64,000 nucleotides of DNA, from contig NZ_CP023688.1 of NCBI RefSeq assembly GCF_008704655.1, positions 7,074,001 through 7,138,000 on the forward strand, written 5' to 3'. Shown here in pieces: positions 37,380-47,800 of the stretch. This DNA is from Streptomyces rimosus. GTDB lineage: Bacteria > Actinomycetota > Actinomycetes > Streptomycetales > Streptomycetaceae. The translations under genes and the position numbers were made by a program. Under the pieces are notes generated by a model that did no database searches, was not told where the DNA came from, and saw only the letters and a program-made list of their open reading frames with translations. Numbering within the stretch: position 1 is the first letter of the stretch; each line of letters opens with the position of its first letter.

Positions 37380-38372
37380 TTATCCGATCGGGACGCCCGG
37401 AGTGGCGATTCCGCGTCCGCCGGTGACCTTGTTGTCGGCGGTGATCGTTACCGGGCAGTCGGCCGCCTGGTAGTTGGTGATGTGGAAGCCGTAGCGGTCG
37501 GGGCCGGTCGCGCCGCTGAGGTCGGACCGGTTGTTGCGGAAGACCGTGCCGCAGCCCCAGCCCGGCTGCTGGCTGTGCGTCTCGTACCCGTTGTTGCGCG
37601 TGTGCTTGCCGGTGTTGTCCTCCACCAGGACCTTGTTGCCCTTGATGTCGGCCCATGAGTCGTCGTAGTGCGCCCCGGTCAGCCCACTGCCGTCGAACGT
37701 GTTGCCGATGATCTTCGCGCCGGTCGTGCCCTCCTTGATGTCGATGTTCTCGCCGCCGACGCCGGGCCCGATCGTGTTGTGCAGGATCTGTACGTTGTCG
37801 CTCTTGTCCCCGGTGCCGCCCGCGCTGCCCACGTACACCCCCTCGCCCATGCCCCGGCCGTCCCGCCCCGTGTCGTAGATCTTCGAGTCCTTGAGGACGC
37901 CGTCCCTGCTGGACTTACGGAAGTGCACGCCCTCCATGTCCAGCCCGTGCACGGTGACCGAGTCGAGAACGACGCCCCGCGCCGCGTCCGCCACGATGCC
38001 CTTCTGGCCGCCGGTGACGGTGATGCCCCGGACCGTCCAGTACGAGGCGCCGTCCAGGTGCAGCCCGTAGCCGCCGTCCGCACTCAGGACAGCCTTGGCG
38101 GAGCCGGTGAGGGTGATCCGCGAGGAGGCGCCGGCCGCGGTGGCGGCCCGGAAGTTGCCCTTGTACGTACCGTCCGCGAGCCGGATGGTGTCGCCCGCCT
38201 TGGCCTCTGACAGCGCGGTCTTGAGCTGGGCCGGGGTGGAGACGTCGATGGTGCGGGTGGGGGCTGGGGTGCTGACGGGGGCGCTTCCGTGAGCCGTGGG
38301 GGAGGTGGCCAGCAGGGCGCCGACGGCCAGTAGGGCTGCGGTGATCAGTGGCTTAGGGGGTCGCTTTCGCAT
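37380..38372 (-). CDS. Secreted right-handed parallel beta-helix protein (pectate lyase-like)
   Basis: 330 residues. A Sec signal peptide (RKRPPKPLITAALLAVGALL, then TSPTAHG) is followed by a PL6/NosD-like entry block, VSTPAQLKTALSEAKAGDTI, typical of polysaccharide-degrading beta-helix proteins. Short stacked repeats follow (GITVTGGQKGIV, DSVTVHGLDMEGV, LHNTIGPGVGGENIDIKEG). The closest familiar group is extracellular pectate/alginate lyase-like proteins; catalytic residues cannot be assigned by eye. ATG 38372 has AGGAAGG 7 nt upstream, so it is preferred over a GTG/ATG 12 codons earlier. Confidence 0.85.
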   Translation of the reverse strand: MRKRPPKPLITAALLAVGALLATSPTAHGSAPVSTPAPTRTIDVSTPAQLKTALSEAKAGDTIRLADGTYKGNFRAATAAGASSRITLTGSAKAVLSADGGYGLHLDGASYWTVRGITVTGGQKGIVADAARGVVLDSVTVHGLDMEGVHFRKSSRDGVLKDSKIYDTGRDGRGMGEGVYVGSAGGTGDKSDNVQILHNTIGPGVGGENIDIKEGTTGAKIIGNTFDGSGLTGAHYDDSWADIKGNKVLVEDNTGKHTRNNGYETHSQQPGWGCGTVFRNNRSDLSGATGPDRYGFHITNYQAADCPVTITADNKVTGGRGIATPGVPIG

Positions 38373-38485
38373 CTGTGTGCCTTCCTGTACGTGAACGGAG
38401 GTCGTCATCGTGAACAGGGAACGGGGGTGAAGGTAGCACTTATCGATGATTGGTCAACCTCCTGGGTGGGGTGGGGGGTTGGGGA

Positions 38486-39062
38486 TTTGTGGTGACGGAG
38501 TGGGGTGCCGCCGGGGCTGTGTTCGCCGCGGCGTATGGGCTGGGCAAGGCCGGATACGAGTGCGCCGTGCTGGAGGCGGCGGACCGGGCCGGCGGATGCG
38601 ACCTGACCGTCCGGGGTGGTGACGGCCACTACATGGACACCGGCCCGCCCGCATCCCGCAGTGGATGATCACACTCGGCTGCTGCGAACTCGGCGTACCG
38701 CTGGCGCGTTCAGCAACGTGAACGCGAGCGCGTATGGCCACACCTGGGTGCGGCTTCCGGCGGCGGCTTGGTCCGCTCGGCGCGGACTACTGCATCGCCG
38801 CCCTACTGCCTCGCCCGCGTCCCGCACAACCCGGGCGTCATGTGGTACCCGTCGTATGCCTTCCACGCGGAGCGCGGCGTCGTCCTCGGCTGCTGCAACT
38901 CGGGCAGAGCACCGTCGCGTACGGGAAGCTGTTGCTCTGCCGCGCTGGGGCCGGATGCCGCGCGTCGAAGCCGCCGCCCGGCACAGCGTGGAGCGCGGCC
39001 GCACACCGCCCGCTACGCCGCCGCACTCAACAGACCCGTCGGCCACGTCCACTTCGCGTGCA
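38486..39062 (+). pseudogene. Shattered flavin monoamine oxidase / L-amino acid oxidase pseudogene
   Basis: Fragments of an FAD amine oxidase occur in order but in different frames. First AAYGLGKAGYECAVLEAADR plus AGGCDLTVRGGDGHYMDTGP (FAD-binding N-terminus), then ARIPQWMITLG and CCELGVPLA after a shift at about 38644. FSNVNASAYGHTW follows after another shift at about 38705. NPGVMWYPSYAFHAERGVVL comes near 38830, then TVAYGKL, RVEAAARHSVERG and ALNRPVGHVHFA near 39050. A full gene would be about 550-600 codons, so most of the middle is deleted and at least four frameshifts are present. Confidence 0.8.
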
Positions 39063-39157
39063 GAAGAGGGCGCTGCCGTGGGGGCATGATCGGCGGTGGG
39101 AATGCCGACGGCACGTAGGACGTTCTGGGGGACGAACATCGAGGAGGAGCGGACACT

Positions 39158-40105
39158 GTGTTGGATCCCCAGGGTTTGTACGAATGGGAGCCGAGCGGGC
39201 TCGCGGCAGTGGAGGCGATCACCGCGCGGGACTCCGCCGGGCTGGTGCTGCTGTACCACTTCGACGGCTACATCGATGCAGGTGAGACCGGTGACCAGAT
39301 CGTGGACCGGCTGCTGGGCGGCCTCTCGCACCGGGTCGTCGCCCGCTTCGACCACGACCGGCTCGTCGACTACCGTGCCCGCAGGCCGCTGCTCACCTTC
39401 CAGCGCCACCGCTGGACCGCGTACGAGACCCCGAGCATCGAGCTGCGGCTCGTCGAGGACGCCACCGGCGCGCCGTTCCTGCTGCTCTCCGGCCCGGAGC
39501 CGGACGTGGAGTGGGAGCGCTTCGCGGCCGCGGTACGGCAGATGGTCGAGCGGCTCGGCGTACGGCTCGCGGTGAACTTCCACGGCATCCCGATGGGCGT
39601 CCCCCACACCCGCCCCGTGGGCATCACGCCGCACGGCAACCGCACCGACCTCATGCCCGGTCACGCCAGCGTCTTCGACGAGGCCCAGGTACCCGGCAGC
39701 GCTGAGGCGCTGATCGAGTTCCGGCTCGCGGAGGCCGGCCACGACGTACTGGGCGTCGCCGCGCACGTACCGCACTACGTGGCCCGGTCCCCGTACCCGG
39801 ACGCCGCGCTGACCGCCCTGGAGGCGGTCACCGCTGCCACCGGCCTGGTGCTCCCGACTGCGGCGCACGCGCTGCGCACGGAAGCGCTGCGGACCCAGGA
39901 GGAGATCGAACGGCAGATCTCCGAGGGCGACGAGGAACTGGTCGCGCTGGTCAGCGGCCTTGAGCACCAGTACGACGCCGTGGCGGGCGCGGAGAGCCGC
40001 GGGAATCTGGTGGCCGAGCCGATGGAGCTGCCGTCGGCCGAGGAGATCGGACGGGAACTGGAGCGGTTCTTGGCGGAGAGGGAGGGCGAAGGGGGAGGGG
40101 CCTGA
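39158..40105 (+). CDS. PAC2 family protein
   Basis: 315 residues with the actinobacterial PAC2 layout: [20 protein letters not shown] near residue 28, [31 protein letters not shown], and [20 protein letters not shown] near 146. PAC2 proteins relate to proteasome-assembly chaperones and archaeal ATP-grasp-associated proteins; the bacterial role is undetermined. The GTG start has GAGGAGGAG about 9 nt upstream. It ends 112 bp before coaE. Confidence 0.9.
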   Translation: MLDPQGLYEWEPSGLAAVEAITARDSAGLVLLYHFDGYIDAGETGDQIVDRLLGGLSHRVVARFDHDRLVDYRARRPLLTFQRHRWTAYETPSIELRLVEDATGAPFLLLSGPEPDVEWERFAAAVRQMVERLGVRLAVNFHGIPMGVPHTRPVGITPHGNRTDLMPGHASVFDEAQVPGSAEALIEFRLAEAGHDVLGVAAHVPHYVARSPYPDAALTALEAVTAATGLVLPTAAHALRTEALRTQEEIERQISEGDEELVALVSGLEHQYDAVAGAESRGNLVAEPMELPSAEEIGRELERFLAEREGEGGGA

Positions 40106-40204
40106 GGGGTTCGAAGGGGTCTGAGGGCCCCGATGGCCCTGAGGGGTGGGGCCCCGAGTCGGAGAACGGGGCGTCCGGCTTCCCTTCCGCCACCTCCTCC
40201 GATG

Positions 40205-40210
40205 TAGCGT
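40205..40210 (+). promoter_or_regulatory. -10 element of a leaderless coaE promoter
   Basis: TAGCGT at 40205-40210 ends 7 nt before the A of the coaE ATG (40218), with no ribosome site between; probable leaderless start. Confidence 0.45.
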
Positions 40211-40217
40211 GTGCCGC

Positions 40218-40817
40218 ATGGTGAAGGTGGGGCTTACGGGTGGTATCGGCGCGGGCAAGAGCGAGGTGTCGCGGCTGCTCGCCTCGTACGGCGCGGTGAT
40301 CGTGGACGCCGACAAGATCGCACGCGAGGTGGTCGAGCCGGGTACGCCCGGACTCGCCGCGGTGATCGAGGAGTTCGGCCCGGAGGTGCTGTCCGCGGAC
40401 GGCACGCTCGACCGGCCCAAACTGGGCGCGATCGTCTTCAACGATCCGGAGAAACTGCGGGCCCTGAACGCGATCGTGCACCCGCTGGTGGGCGCGCGGT
40501 CGGCCGAACTGGAAGCTGCGGCGGGCCCGGGCGCGGTGGTCGTCCACGACGTACCCCTGCTCACGGAGAACGGCCTCGCCCCTCTGTACGACCTGGTCAT
40601 CGTCGTCGACGCCCAGCCCCGCACCCAGCTCGACCGGCTGGTACGTCTGCGTGGCATGACCGAGGACGAGGCGAAGGCCCGCATGGAAGCCCAGGCAACC
40701 CGCGAACAGCGCCTGGCGATCGCAGATCTGATCATCGACAACGACGGCCCGCTGGAGGCTCTGGAGCCCCGGGTGCGCGAGGTGTGGGAGAGGGTGCGGG
40801 GGTGGGAGGGGGCCTGA
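40218..40817 (+). CDS. coaE: Dephospho-CoA kinase
   Basis: 199 residues, normal for CoaE, the last step of coenzyme A synthesis (ATP-dependent 3'-phosphorylation of dephospho-CoA). P-loop [17 protein letters not shown] near residue 5, then [52 protein letters not shown], and the lid region [20 protein letters not shown]. It lacks the C-terminal UPF0157 fusion seen in mycobacterial CoaE. Gene order after rpsA is conserved in actinobacteria. Confidence 0.96.
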   Translation: MVKVGLTGGIGAGKSEVSRLLASYGAVIVDADKIAREVVEPGTPGLAAVIEEFGPEVLSADGTLDRPKLGAIVFNDPEKLRALNAIVHPLVGARSAELEAAAGPGAVVVHDVPLLTENGLAPLYDLVIVVDAQPRTQLDRLVRLRGMTEDEAKARMEAQATREQRLAIADLIIDNDGPLEALEPRVREVWERVRGWEGA

Positions 40818-40946
40818 GCGGGGTGTAGGGGGCTGGTTGCGGCAGGGGTTCGGGGCTGGGCGGATGCCGTACCTGCTGCGGCTACAGCTTCCGCCGCGGC
40901 GGGAAGCGGAGCATCGCGCATGGACAGCGCAGCTATCCTCGCCGCC

Positions 40947-41360
40947 ATGAACCGACCTGATCTTGCCTCCGTCCCGCCCTCTCCTGCTCCGTCGGATCTT
41001 TCGCCCTCCGCCGGCTCCTTCGCCGTCCACATCCCCGGCGTGCCTGACGCGGAACTGGAGCCCGAGCCGCTGGACCCCGCCCAGATCATCTCCGGCGACA
41101 CGGTGGTGACCGGCAAGGTCCTGTGGGAGTTCCCGGACGGCAAGCAGATACGGGGAATCTGGCAGATCACCCCGGGCGTCGTCACCGACACCGAGGCGAA
41201 CGAACTGTTCGTGGTCGTCAGCGGCCGGGCAACGATCGAGGTCGAGGACGGTCCGGTCCTGGAAGTGGGCCCGGGCGACGCCTGCATACTGCGCGAAGGC
41301 GACCGTACGCGCTGGACTGTGCACGAAACGTTGCGAAAGACTTACCACATCAGCCTGTAA
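40947..41360 (+). CDS. Cupin domain-containing protein (DUF861-like)
   Basis: 137 residues forming one small beta-barrel: VLWEFPDGKQIRGIWQITPG near residue 55, TEANELFVVVSGRATIEVED (cupin motif 1, with E in place of some usual His), and VGPGDACILREGDRTRWTVH (motif 2). This is the (S)-ureidoglycine aminohydrolase-like/DUF861 cupin group; ligand unknown. TATCCT at 40934-40939 ends 7 nt before the ATG at 40947, so I prefer this leaderless start over the ATG at 40920. Confidence 0.85.
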   Translation: MNRPDLASVPPSPAPSDLSPSAGSFAVHIPGVPDAELEPEPLDPAQIISGDTVVTGKVLWEFPDGKQIRGIWQITPGVVTDTEANELFVVVSGRATIEVEDGPVLEVGPGDACILREGDRTRWTVHETLRKTYHISL

Positions 41361-41610
41361 GTGCACTTAGCGACGCAGCAGCCCAAACCGCGTCCCACTA
41401 CTGCCTGACCGGTGAGCCCCACCCTCGACAAACCCAATCGGGTCCCCACGCCATGATTGCGGGCTGACCCGAGTGGGGAATGCGACGAAGGACGCACTTG
41501 TTGTGCCGCACGTAACGCCCGCACAACGGGCGGCGCATGCGCTTACCCGCATCGAGCCGGAGAGCGCCGTGAGACTACTGGTGGTCCGTAATACGGAAGA
41601 GGAGACGGCC

Positions 41611-41994
41611 GTGGCCGAACGCAGCCCCGAGACGAACGTCATCAACTTCCGGGCCGCCGAGCAGTTGCTGGAGGCCCGCGACCCACGTGGCGCCGTACAA
41701 CTCCTGGACCCGGTCATCGCGGCCCACCCGGAGAACACCGCGGCCCGCCTGCTGCGCGCCCGCGCCTTCTTCCTCGCCGCCCAACTCCGCCCGGCCGAAC
41801 TGGAATTCCAGATCGTCCTGGAACGCGAACCGGACAACGCCTTCGCCCACTTCGCCCTGGCCCGCACCCTCCAACGCGCCAACCGCCCCGACGAGGCCCA
41901 ACGCCACTTCCGCCTCGCCGCGGCTCTGGACCCCCGCCCGGATTTCGTAGAGGCCGCCCGCTTCGAGCCCCCTTCGGCCCCCGAAGAGCCGTAG
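41611..41994 (+). CDS. Tetratricopeptide repeat protein
   Basis: 127 residues containing about two TPR units (AEQLLEARDPRGAVQLLDPV near 15, then AARLLRARAFFLAAQLRPAE and NAFAHFALARTLQRANRPDE). It is presumably a cytoplasmic scaffold; partner unknown. The GTG at 41611 follows AAGAGGAGACG and gives the start conserved in Streptomyces homologues as I recall them (AERSPET...FRAAEQLL). The frame stays open to 41473, but that extension is weak. A terminator follows. Confidence 0.87.
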   Translation: MAERSPETNVINFRAAEQLLEARDPRGAVQLLDPVIAAHPENTAARLLRARAFFLAAQLRPAELEFQIVLEREPDNAFAHFALARTLQRANRPDEAQRHFRLAAALDPRPDFVEAARFEPPSAPEEP

Positions 41995-42004
41995 GCCGGC
42001 AGCC

Positions 42005-42041
42005 AAGCCATCGACCGCATCTTGCGTGCGGTTGGTGGCTT
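42005..42041 (+). terminator. Terminator after the TPR gene
   Basis: AAGCCATCGACCGCA (42005-42019) pairs with TGCGGTTGGTGGCTT (42027-42041) using two G-U wobbles, 11 bp past the stop. Confidence 0.75.
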
Positions 42042-42382
42042 GGGGCGGGTGGGGGAGGGGAGAAGCAGGCGACGGGTAGGCCGGGCAGGCAGTGGTGCAG
42101 GCGGCTTGCGTAGGGCACACCCACCCGGGGTAGCGCAGCTCAGCCCCGCCCAGCCCAGTCGCCGAACAACTCAACCCGGCCCGTCAGGCTCAGCCCGCTC
42201 CCACCTCCCCGGCTGGCCTCGCCCCAGCCGCCTACCGTCCGAAGGGGTGGGCGCCCCCGCTCGCCGTAGGTACCAGCAACCCCGCTCGGCCCAGCCCCAC
42301 CAGCTTCACCAGCGGTCGCCCCCTCCGTAATCAGGTCACCTTCCTTCCCCGTACTCCCTCCTCCACCTGCCCCAGCTGTCCC
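42042..42382. other. Gap between TPR and DUF6343 genes
   Basis: 341 bp of C-rich sequence between convergent genes. I see no gene, RNA or clear repeat in it. Confidence 0.5.
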
Positions 42383-42769
42383 TCACCCCGGCCCCCGGCG
42401 CTCACCGCCCCCGCCACGGCCATCCGGCCCTCCGTCGCCCGGCTCCCCACCACTCGGACCCCCGCCACCCCACCCCAGGTCGGCCGACCGGTGGCGCGGC
42501 GCCCCTCGCCGCGGGTCATGGACGGGTTCGTACGGTGGCACGTCCTTGCCCGGCTGGTAGTGCGCGCCTTGGTGGATATGTCGTACGACGATCGTCAGGT
42601 CTATGGCGGCGAGCACCGCCACCACAGCGCAGGCCGCCGCCCACCCAGGCCGACCGGCCACCGAGAAGGCGACCGTGCCCGCCGCGGCCCAGACCATCCC
42701 CCACAACGCCAGCCCACGGCGCATCTTCAGCGGGCTGCGCGCCTGAAGAGGCTCACTACCGGTACGCAT
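42383..42769 (-). CDS. DUF6343 family small membrane protein
   Basis: 128 residues beginning RTGSEPLQARSPLKMRRGLA, a start shared by small Streptomyces membrane proteins called DUF6343. Two hydrophobic helices follow (LALWGMVWAAAGTVAF and AACAVVAVLAAIDLTIV), then a Tyr/Pro region (AHYQPGKDVPPYEPVHDP) and a disordered Gly-rich tail of about 35 residues. Function unknown. The ATG at 42769 is preferred over two GTG codons directly upstream. Confidence 0.75.
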   Translation of the reverse strand: MRTGSEPLQARSPLKMRRGLALWGMVWAAAGTVAFSVAGRPGWAAACAVVAVLAAIDLTIVVRHIHQGAHYQPGKDVPPYEPVHDPRRGAPRHRSADLGWGGGGPSGGEPGDGGPDGRGGGGERRGPG

Positions 42770-43174
42770 CACCACTCACCACACCTCGCTCACCGCCACG
42801 CGCTTGCGTGACGCCGAGGCTCATTGCCGTGTTTCTCCTGACTCGCGCGCCGACCATGGCTGTAGACAGACCATCCGCCGCGCACTCCCCAGCTCCTGCC
42901 TGGACTTCCAGGACCGTCCACTCACCCCTTACCTCGTCGCATTCGCTGCTCTGTCCCGGCCGCACACATCGCACCGCAGGGCACGGCATGCCCGGCCCGG
43001 CCTTGAGCGAAGACCACTCGCCCAGCCCGCTGACCTCCCACCTCGTCCGATTCGCGTTCCTCCTTCCCAGGGTCCTCCCGATCCAGCAGATGCGCGCCAC
43101 CTGTTCCGGTAAGCGCCGTGCCACGCGAAACGCCACGGATTCCGCCGCCTGGCTTCGCCCGGGAACGACGCCAC
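42770..43174. other. Gap between DUF6343 and the helicase pseudogene
   Basis: 405 bp with slightly lower GC and no convincing gene. Frames open on both strands give Arg/Cys-rich translations without domains. It may be the left boundary of the accessory segment that starts here. Confidence 0.45.
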
Positions 43175-44490
43175 CTACGGTGATCCCCGAGGCAGCCCCG
43201 GTCGTGGATCACCGGCAGGGTGGCTGTTGATCCAGTTCAGGCCGCCGATGTCGAGCAGAGTTCGGGCCCGTGTGACAGCCACGTACGCCAGGCGCGCCTC
43301 CGCGAGATCGATGGGCCCGGGGACGGGTTCTCCGTCCGCGTCCTGTTCGTCGAGGTCGTCCGGAGCGGTGAAGTCGTCCGCGATCCGGACCGCCGGCCAC
43401 TCCCGCCCCTTCGCGCGGTGGGTCGTCGAGACCGTGACCTCGGCCGAGTCCTCCGGAACCAGTCTGTCCAGGGCTTGCAGCACGGCCTGCGTGCCGTGTT
43501 CGTCGACCAGCTCGACCAGCGGCTGGAGATTCGGCCGGACGGGTCGTACTCCGCGTACTCCCGCAGCTCCTCCCAGGACTCGAAGAGCATGAGCTCGGGA
43601 TGTGACGGCCGGCGTCCCGATCTCAGGTCGTGCGCGGACTGCGCCAGCGCGGCCAGGGTGCCGCCGCCACCTGCCAAGGCGACCCGGCGGCCCTGTTCGA
43701 GCTGCCGTATCACTTCCACCATCGCGCCGACGTTGGTCCGGCACAGGACCGCGTCCGGTCTCGCGGTCTTCGCCAGCTCCGTGGGCAGCGACGGCGAACC
43801 GATGAGCCGGATCGGCGCGTCGACGATGGCCAGCCAGCGGTTGGCCTCCTCGGCCAGCGCGGGGCCGAAGCGGAACGACCGCGACAGGGTCAGCTGTCTG
43901 CCGTCGAAGGTGCTCATCACGTCGCGCGCTCCGCGCCAGCCGTAGATGGCCTGCGCGGAATCCCCGACCAGGACCAGCTGGGCGTGGCCGCGCTGGGCGG
44001 TGAAGACCTGCTCGACCACGGGGTTGGTGTCCTGCGCCTCGTCCAGCAGAAGGAAGTCCGCCGCGATCTTCGGCTCGCTCAGTGCCCACATCTTCAGGTA
44101 GTGGTCGTGCTCGAATCGGACGGTGCCCCGCTCGGGGTGCTGGAGGTCCCCCCACGCCTTGCGGGCGAAGGGGAGGACGATCTCCGACAACTGCGCGTGC
44201 GTCGCGTCGGCCTCGACGCCACGCAGCCTGGGCACATGCTGAGCCGTGAGCTCGGCATCGGCGGACTGGCAGAACTGGGTCACCGTACGCAGCGCCGAGT
44301 AGGACAGGGCCTTGTTGAACGCGATATAGCGGCCTTGCCGGCACGGTGGCCGTCCACGCGGTGGCGTGCAGCGGGCGAGCATGGCGAGCGTCGTGGTCTT
44401 GCCCGTGCCCGCTCCGGCCTGGATCGCGAGGTGATCGCCGGTTCGGAAGGCGTCCGCGGCGGCGGTCTGCTCGGCTGTCGGCTGGGTCAT
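43175..44490 (-). pseudogene. UvrD/Rep-type helicase, frameshifted
   Basis: About 438 residues of a short superfamily 1 helicase split by one frameshift. The first frame gives AIQAGAGTGKTTTLAML (motif I, near residue 23), LLLDEAQDTNPVVEQVF (motif II), and VLVGDSAQAIYGWRGARD (motif III), running to EYAEYDPSG. The second frame resumes NLQPLVELVDEHG and carries VSTTHRAKGREWPAVRIADD (motif V) and LAYVAVTRAR (motif VI). Adding one C on the minus strand at about 43533-43536 restores SGPNLQP, so a 1-nt deletion (or sequencing error) in a CC/CCC run is the simplest cause. The 2B-type domains of full UvrD are absent by family design. It is divergent from the SNF2 gene. Confidence 0.8.
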
Positions 44491-44895
44491 GATTCACTCC
44501 TCGCATCGTGGCGCTTTCGTCACCGTGCGTGACGACTGGTTCGACGGTAGCCCATCGCGAGCTCGCCGTGGGATTTCTTTCGCGGCCTGTGGATAACTTC
44601 GGCCGGACCGTCGCCGACGACGGCGTTGTCAGTGCCGTCTGCTTCCATCGATCTCACGCGGCCGAAGCGATCGTGGCCTGGTGTTCCGTGCCGAAGGCGC
44701 GGGTCCGGCTCCGGTGCGTCACCGTCACCGGTGTGCAGCGGAAGGGAGGGGAGCGGCGTGGACGACCGTAAACTCGCAGGTCGGGGTGGCGGGCAAGCGG
44801 GGCATGGGCGCTGGACGGCAGCGGCCGGGGCCGGACAGGCGAGAAGGGACCGCAGGGCGCGGGAGGCGCAAGGGGCGCCGGGAAAGGACAGCGGC
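44491..44895. other. Divergent region between UvrD-like and SNF2 genes
   Basis: 405 bp that should hold both promoters. TTGTCAGTG occurs at 44626-44634, but 8 nt later the sequence is TTCCAT rather than TAnnnT, so it is only a partial PafBC match. The frame of the SNF2 gene is open from 44626, but the chosen start is 44896. Confidence 0.45.
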
Positions 44896-47800
44896 ATGGC
44901 GGAGAGCGGGGAGACGGTGAGGCGGTCGACGCCCGAGCTCGGCCTGCCCGCTGCTACGAGTGCTTCGGCCCGGGCCCGCGATGGGCGGGGGACGAGGGGG
45001 GAGCGGAGCCCTGTATCCGTCAGCTGCGCTGTGGTCTTCCTGCCCGCCGAGCCGCCCCGAGCCGGCCGGTTCGCCTTCTGGCGCCCGGACGGCGGCCCTC
45101 TCCCGGACCTTTCCGTAGCTGTACGTGACAACAGCGGGGCTCCGAGCGGCCCAGGGGCGGCAGAGCCAGGGCCCGCCAGTACGGCGGCAGAGACCATCGA
45201 GCTGGCGGTTGCGCGTCGGCACGGCAACGGCGCCCGCCGTCGAACGGTCCCTGCCATGGCACTGCCCATCGCCGCGGCCGTACCACTGCTGGCCCGCGCC
45301 CGGCACGATCCGGCCGCTCACCCCGCCGCGGCCTGCTGGGGCGCGGCGGTCCTGCACGCCCTGAACCTGGCCGCGCGCGGTCGGCTCCTGCCCGGGCTGA
45401 CCGCCCAGGACACCGACGCCTGGCGCGCCGGACCGCTGGATCCCGAGGACATGGCGCACCTCCGGGCCGTTGCCGCCGCCATGCCGCCCGAGGCGTACGC
45501 CGTCCCGCTTCCCGACAGTCGCCCGTTGCAGGTCCACGATCCGGTGCAGCTCGTGCGCGCCCTCGTGGACGCGGTGACGGACGCCCTGCCCCGTACACCG
45601 GCGGCAGCTCACATGGTCGGTGCGCCGTTCGCGTCGATGGCGCCGCAGTACCTGCCCGGCGCGCGCGACTGGGCTGCCGAAGTGGCGGCGGGGGTGGACG
45701 CCGGTGTGCGTCTGTCCCTGCGGCTCGACCTGGCTGCCCACGGGCTCTTCGACACGCGGGACGAGCCCCGGCCTGGTCGGGACGATGCCGCTGATACGCC
45801 CACCGATACCGGTGCGACACCGGCCCATGCCGCAGCTGAAGAGCGCAGTGCCGCGGCCGCCATCCTTCAGGTACACAGTCTCACCGACCCCACGCTTGTC
45901 ACCGACGCCGGACAGCTGTGGGAGGGAGAGGGGCCCGACCACTTCGGACCCCGCGCCCGGGTCGACACCCTGCTCGCGCTGCGCCGGGCGGCCCGCGTCT
46001 GGCCTCCGCTGGCCCGCTTCCTGGAGCGGACGGTTCCCGACGTCCTCCCCTTGGCAGAGGAGGAGCTGTACGAACTGCTGGGTGACGCGGCGCCCCGCCT
46101 GGCCGCCGCCGGCGTCGCCGTGCACTGGCCGAAGGAACTGGCCCGCGGGCTGACCGCGGCCGCCGTCATCCGCCCGGCCCCCGGCACCGCGGCCGACGGG
46201 TTCGGCTTCTTCGACACTGAGAAACTGCTCCAGTTCCGCTGGCAGGTCGCCCTCGACGGCCTGCCGCTCTCCGAGGCGGAAATGGACGCCCTGGCGGAGG
46301 CCCACCGGCCCGTGGTGCGGCTGCGTGACCAGTGGGTGCTGGTCGATCCGGCGCTCGTCCGCAAGGCCCGCAAGCGCGAACTGGGCTACCTGGACCCGGT
46401 CGACGCCCTCGCCGTGACGCTGAACGGCACGACCGAGGTGGACGGTGAAGAGGTCGAGGTGGTGCCCGTGGGTGCGCTCGCCGCACTGCGCTCCCGCCTG
46501 ACCCAGGACGCGCCGGTTCCGCCGCAGCCCACCGGTCTGCGTGCGACCCTGCGCGACTACCAGCTCCGCGGACTGGCCTGGCTGGACCGGATGACGTCCC
46601 TCGGGCTCGGCGGCTGCCTCGCCGACGACATGGGCCTCGGCAAGACGATCACGGTCATCGCCCTCCACCTGCACCAACGCCCCACCGCTCCCGTCCTCGT
46701 GGTCTGCCCGGCCTCCCTCCTCGGCAACTGGCAGCGCGAGATCGAACGCTTCGCGCCCGGCGTCCCCGTACGCCGCTTCCACGGCACCGGCCGCAGCCTC
46801 GAAGACGTCGACGGCGGTTTCGTCCTGACCACGTACGGCACGATGCGGTCGAGCGCCGCCGCACTCGCCGCCCGCACCTGGGCGTGGGTCGTCGCGGACG
46901 AGGCGCAGCACGTGAAGAACCCCAAGTCCTCCACCGGCAAGGCATTGCGCGGCATCAAGACCCCGGCCCGTATCGCCCTCACCGGAACGCCCGTCGAGAA
47001 CAACCTGTCCGAGCTGTGGGCCCTCCTCGACTGGACCACTCCCGGCCTGCTCGGCTCCCTGAAGACCTTCCGCGCCCTGTACGCGCGCGAGGTCGAGGGC
47101 GGCGAGGACCCGGAGGCGGCCGAGCGCCTCGCCCGACTGGTCCGCCCGTTCATCCTGCGCCGCAAGAAGTCCGACCCCGGCATCGCCCCCGAGCTGCCGC
47201 CCAAGACCGAAACGGACCACCCGGTGGCCCTGGGCCGCGAGCAGGCCGCGCTCTACGAGGCCGTCGTCCGCGAAACGCTGGCCCGGATCGAAGCGGCCGA
47301 GGGCATCGCCCGGCGCGGCCTGGTCATGAAGCTGCTGACGGCCCTCAAACAGATCTGCAACCACCCCGCGCAGTACCTGAAAGAAGCCGCGCCCGGGCTG
47401 GCGGCCCGCTCCGGCAAGCTCGAACTCCTCGACGAACTGCTCGACACGATCCTCGCCGAGGGCGGCGCGACACTGATCTTCACGCAGTACGTGGAAATGG
47501 CGCGGCTCCTCGAAAGACACCTCACCGCACGCGGCATCGGCAACCAGCTCCTGCACGGCGGTACGCCCGTGAGGCAGCGCGAGGAGATGGTCGACCGCTT
47601 CCAGTCCGGCCGCACCCCGGTCTTCCTGCTCTCCCTGAAGGCCGCCGGCACCGGACTCAACCTCACCCGGGCCGCTCACGTGATCCACTACGACCGGTGG
47701 TGGAACCCGGCCGTCGAGGAACAGGCCACCGACCGGGCGTACCGCATCGGCCAGACCCAGCCCGTCCAGGTCCACCGGCTCATCGCCGAGGGCACGGTCG

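Noticed and set aside
42756..43136. A 126-codon minus-strand frame
   Set aside because: Arg/Cys/Trp-rich translation with no domain, ribosome site or conserved context.
44725..47775. A 1016-codon minus-strand frame opposite the SNF2 gene
   Set aside because: Low-complexity antisense shadow; the plus strand has all helicase motifs.
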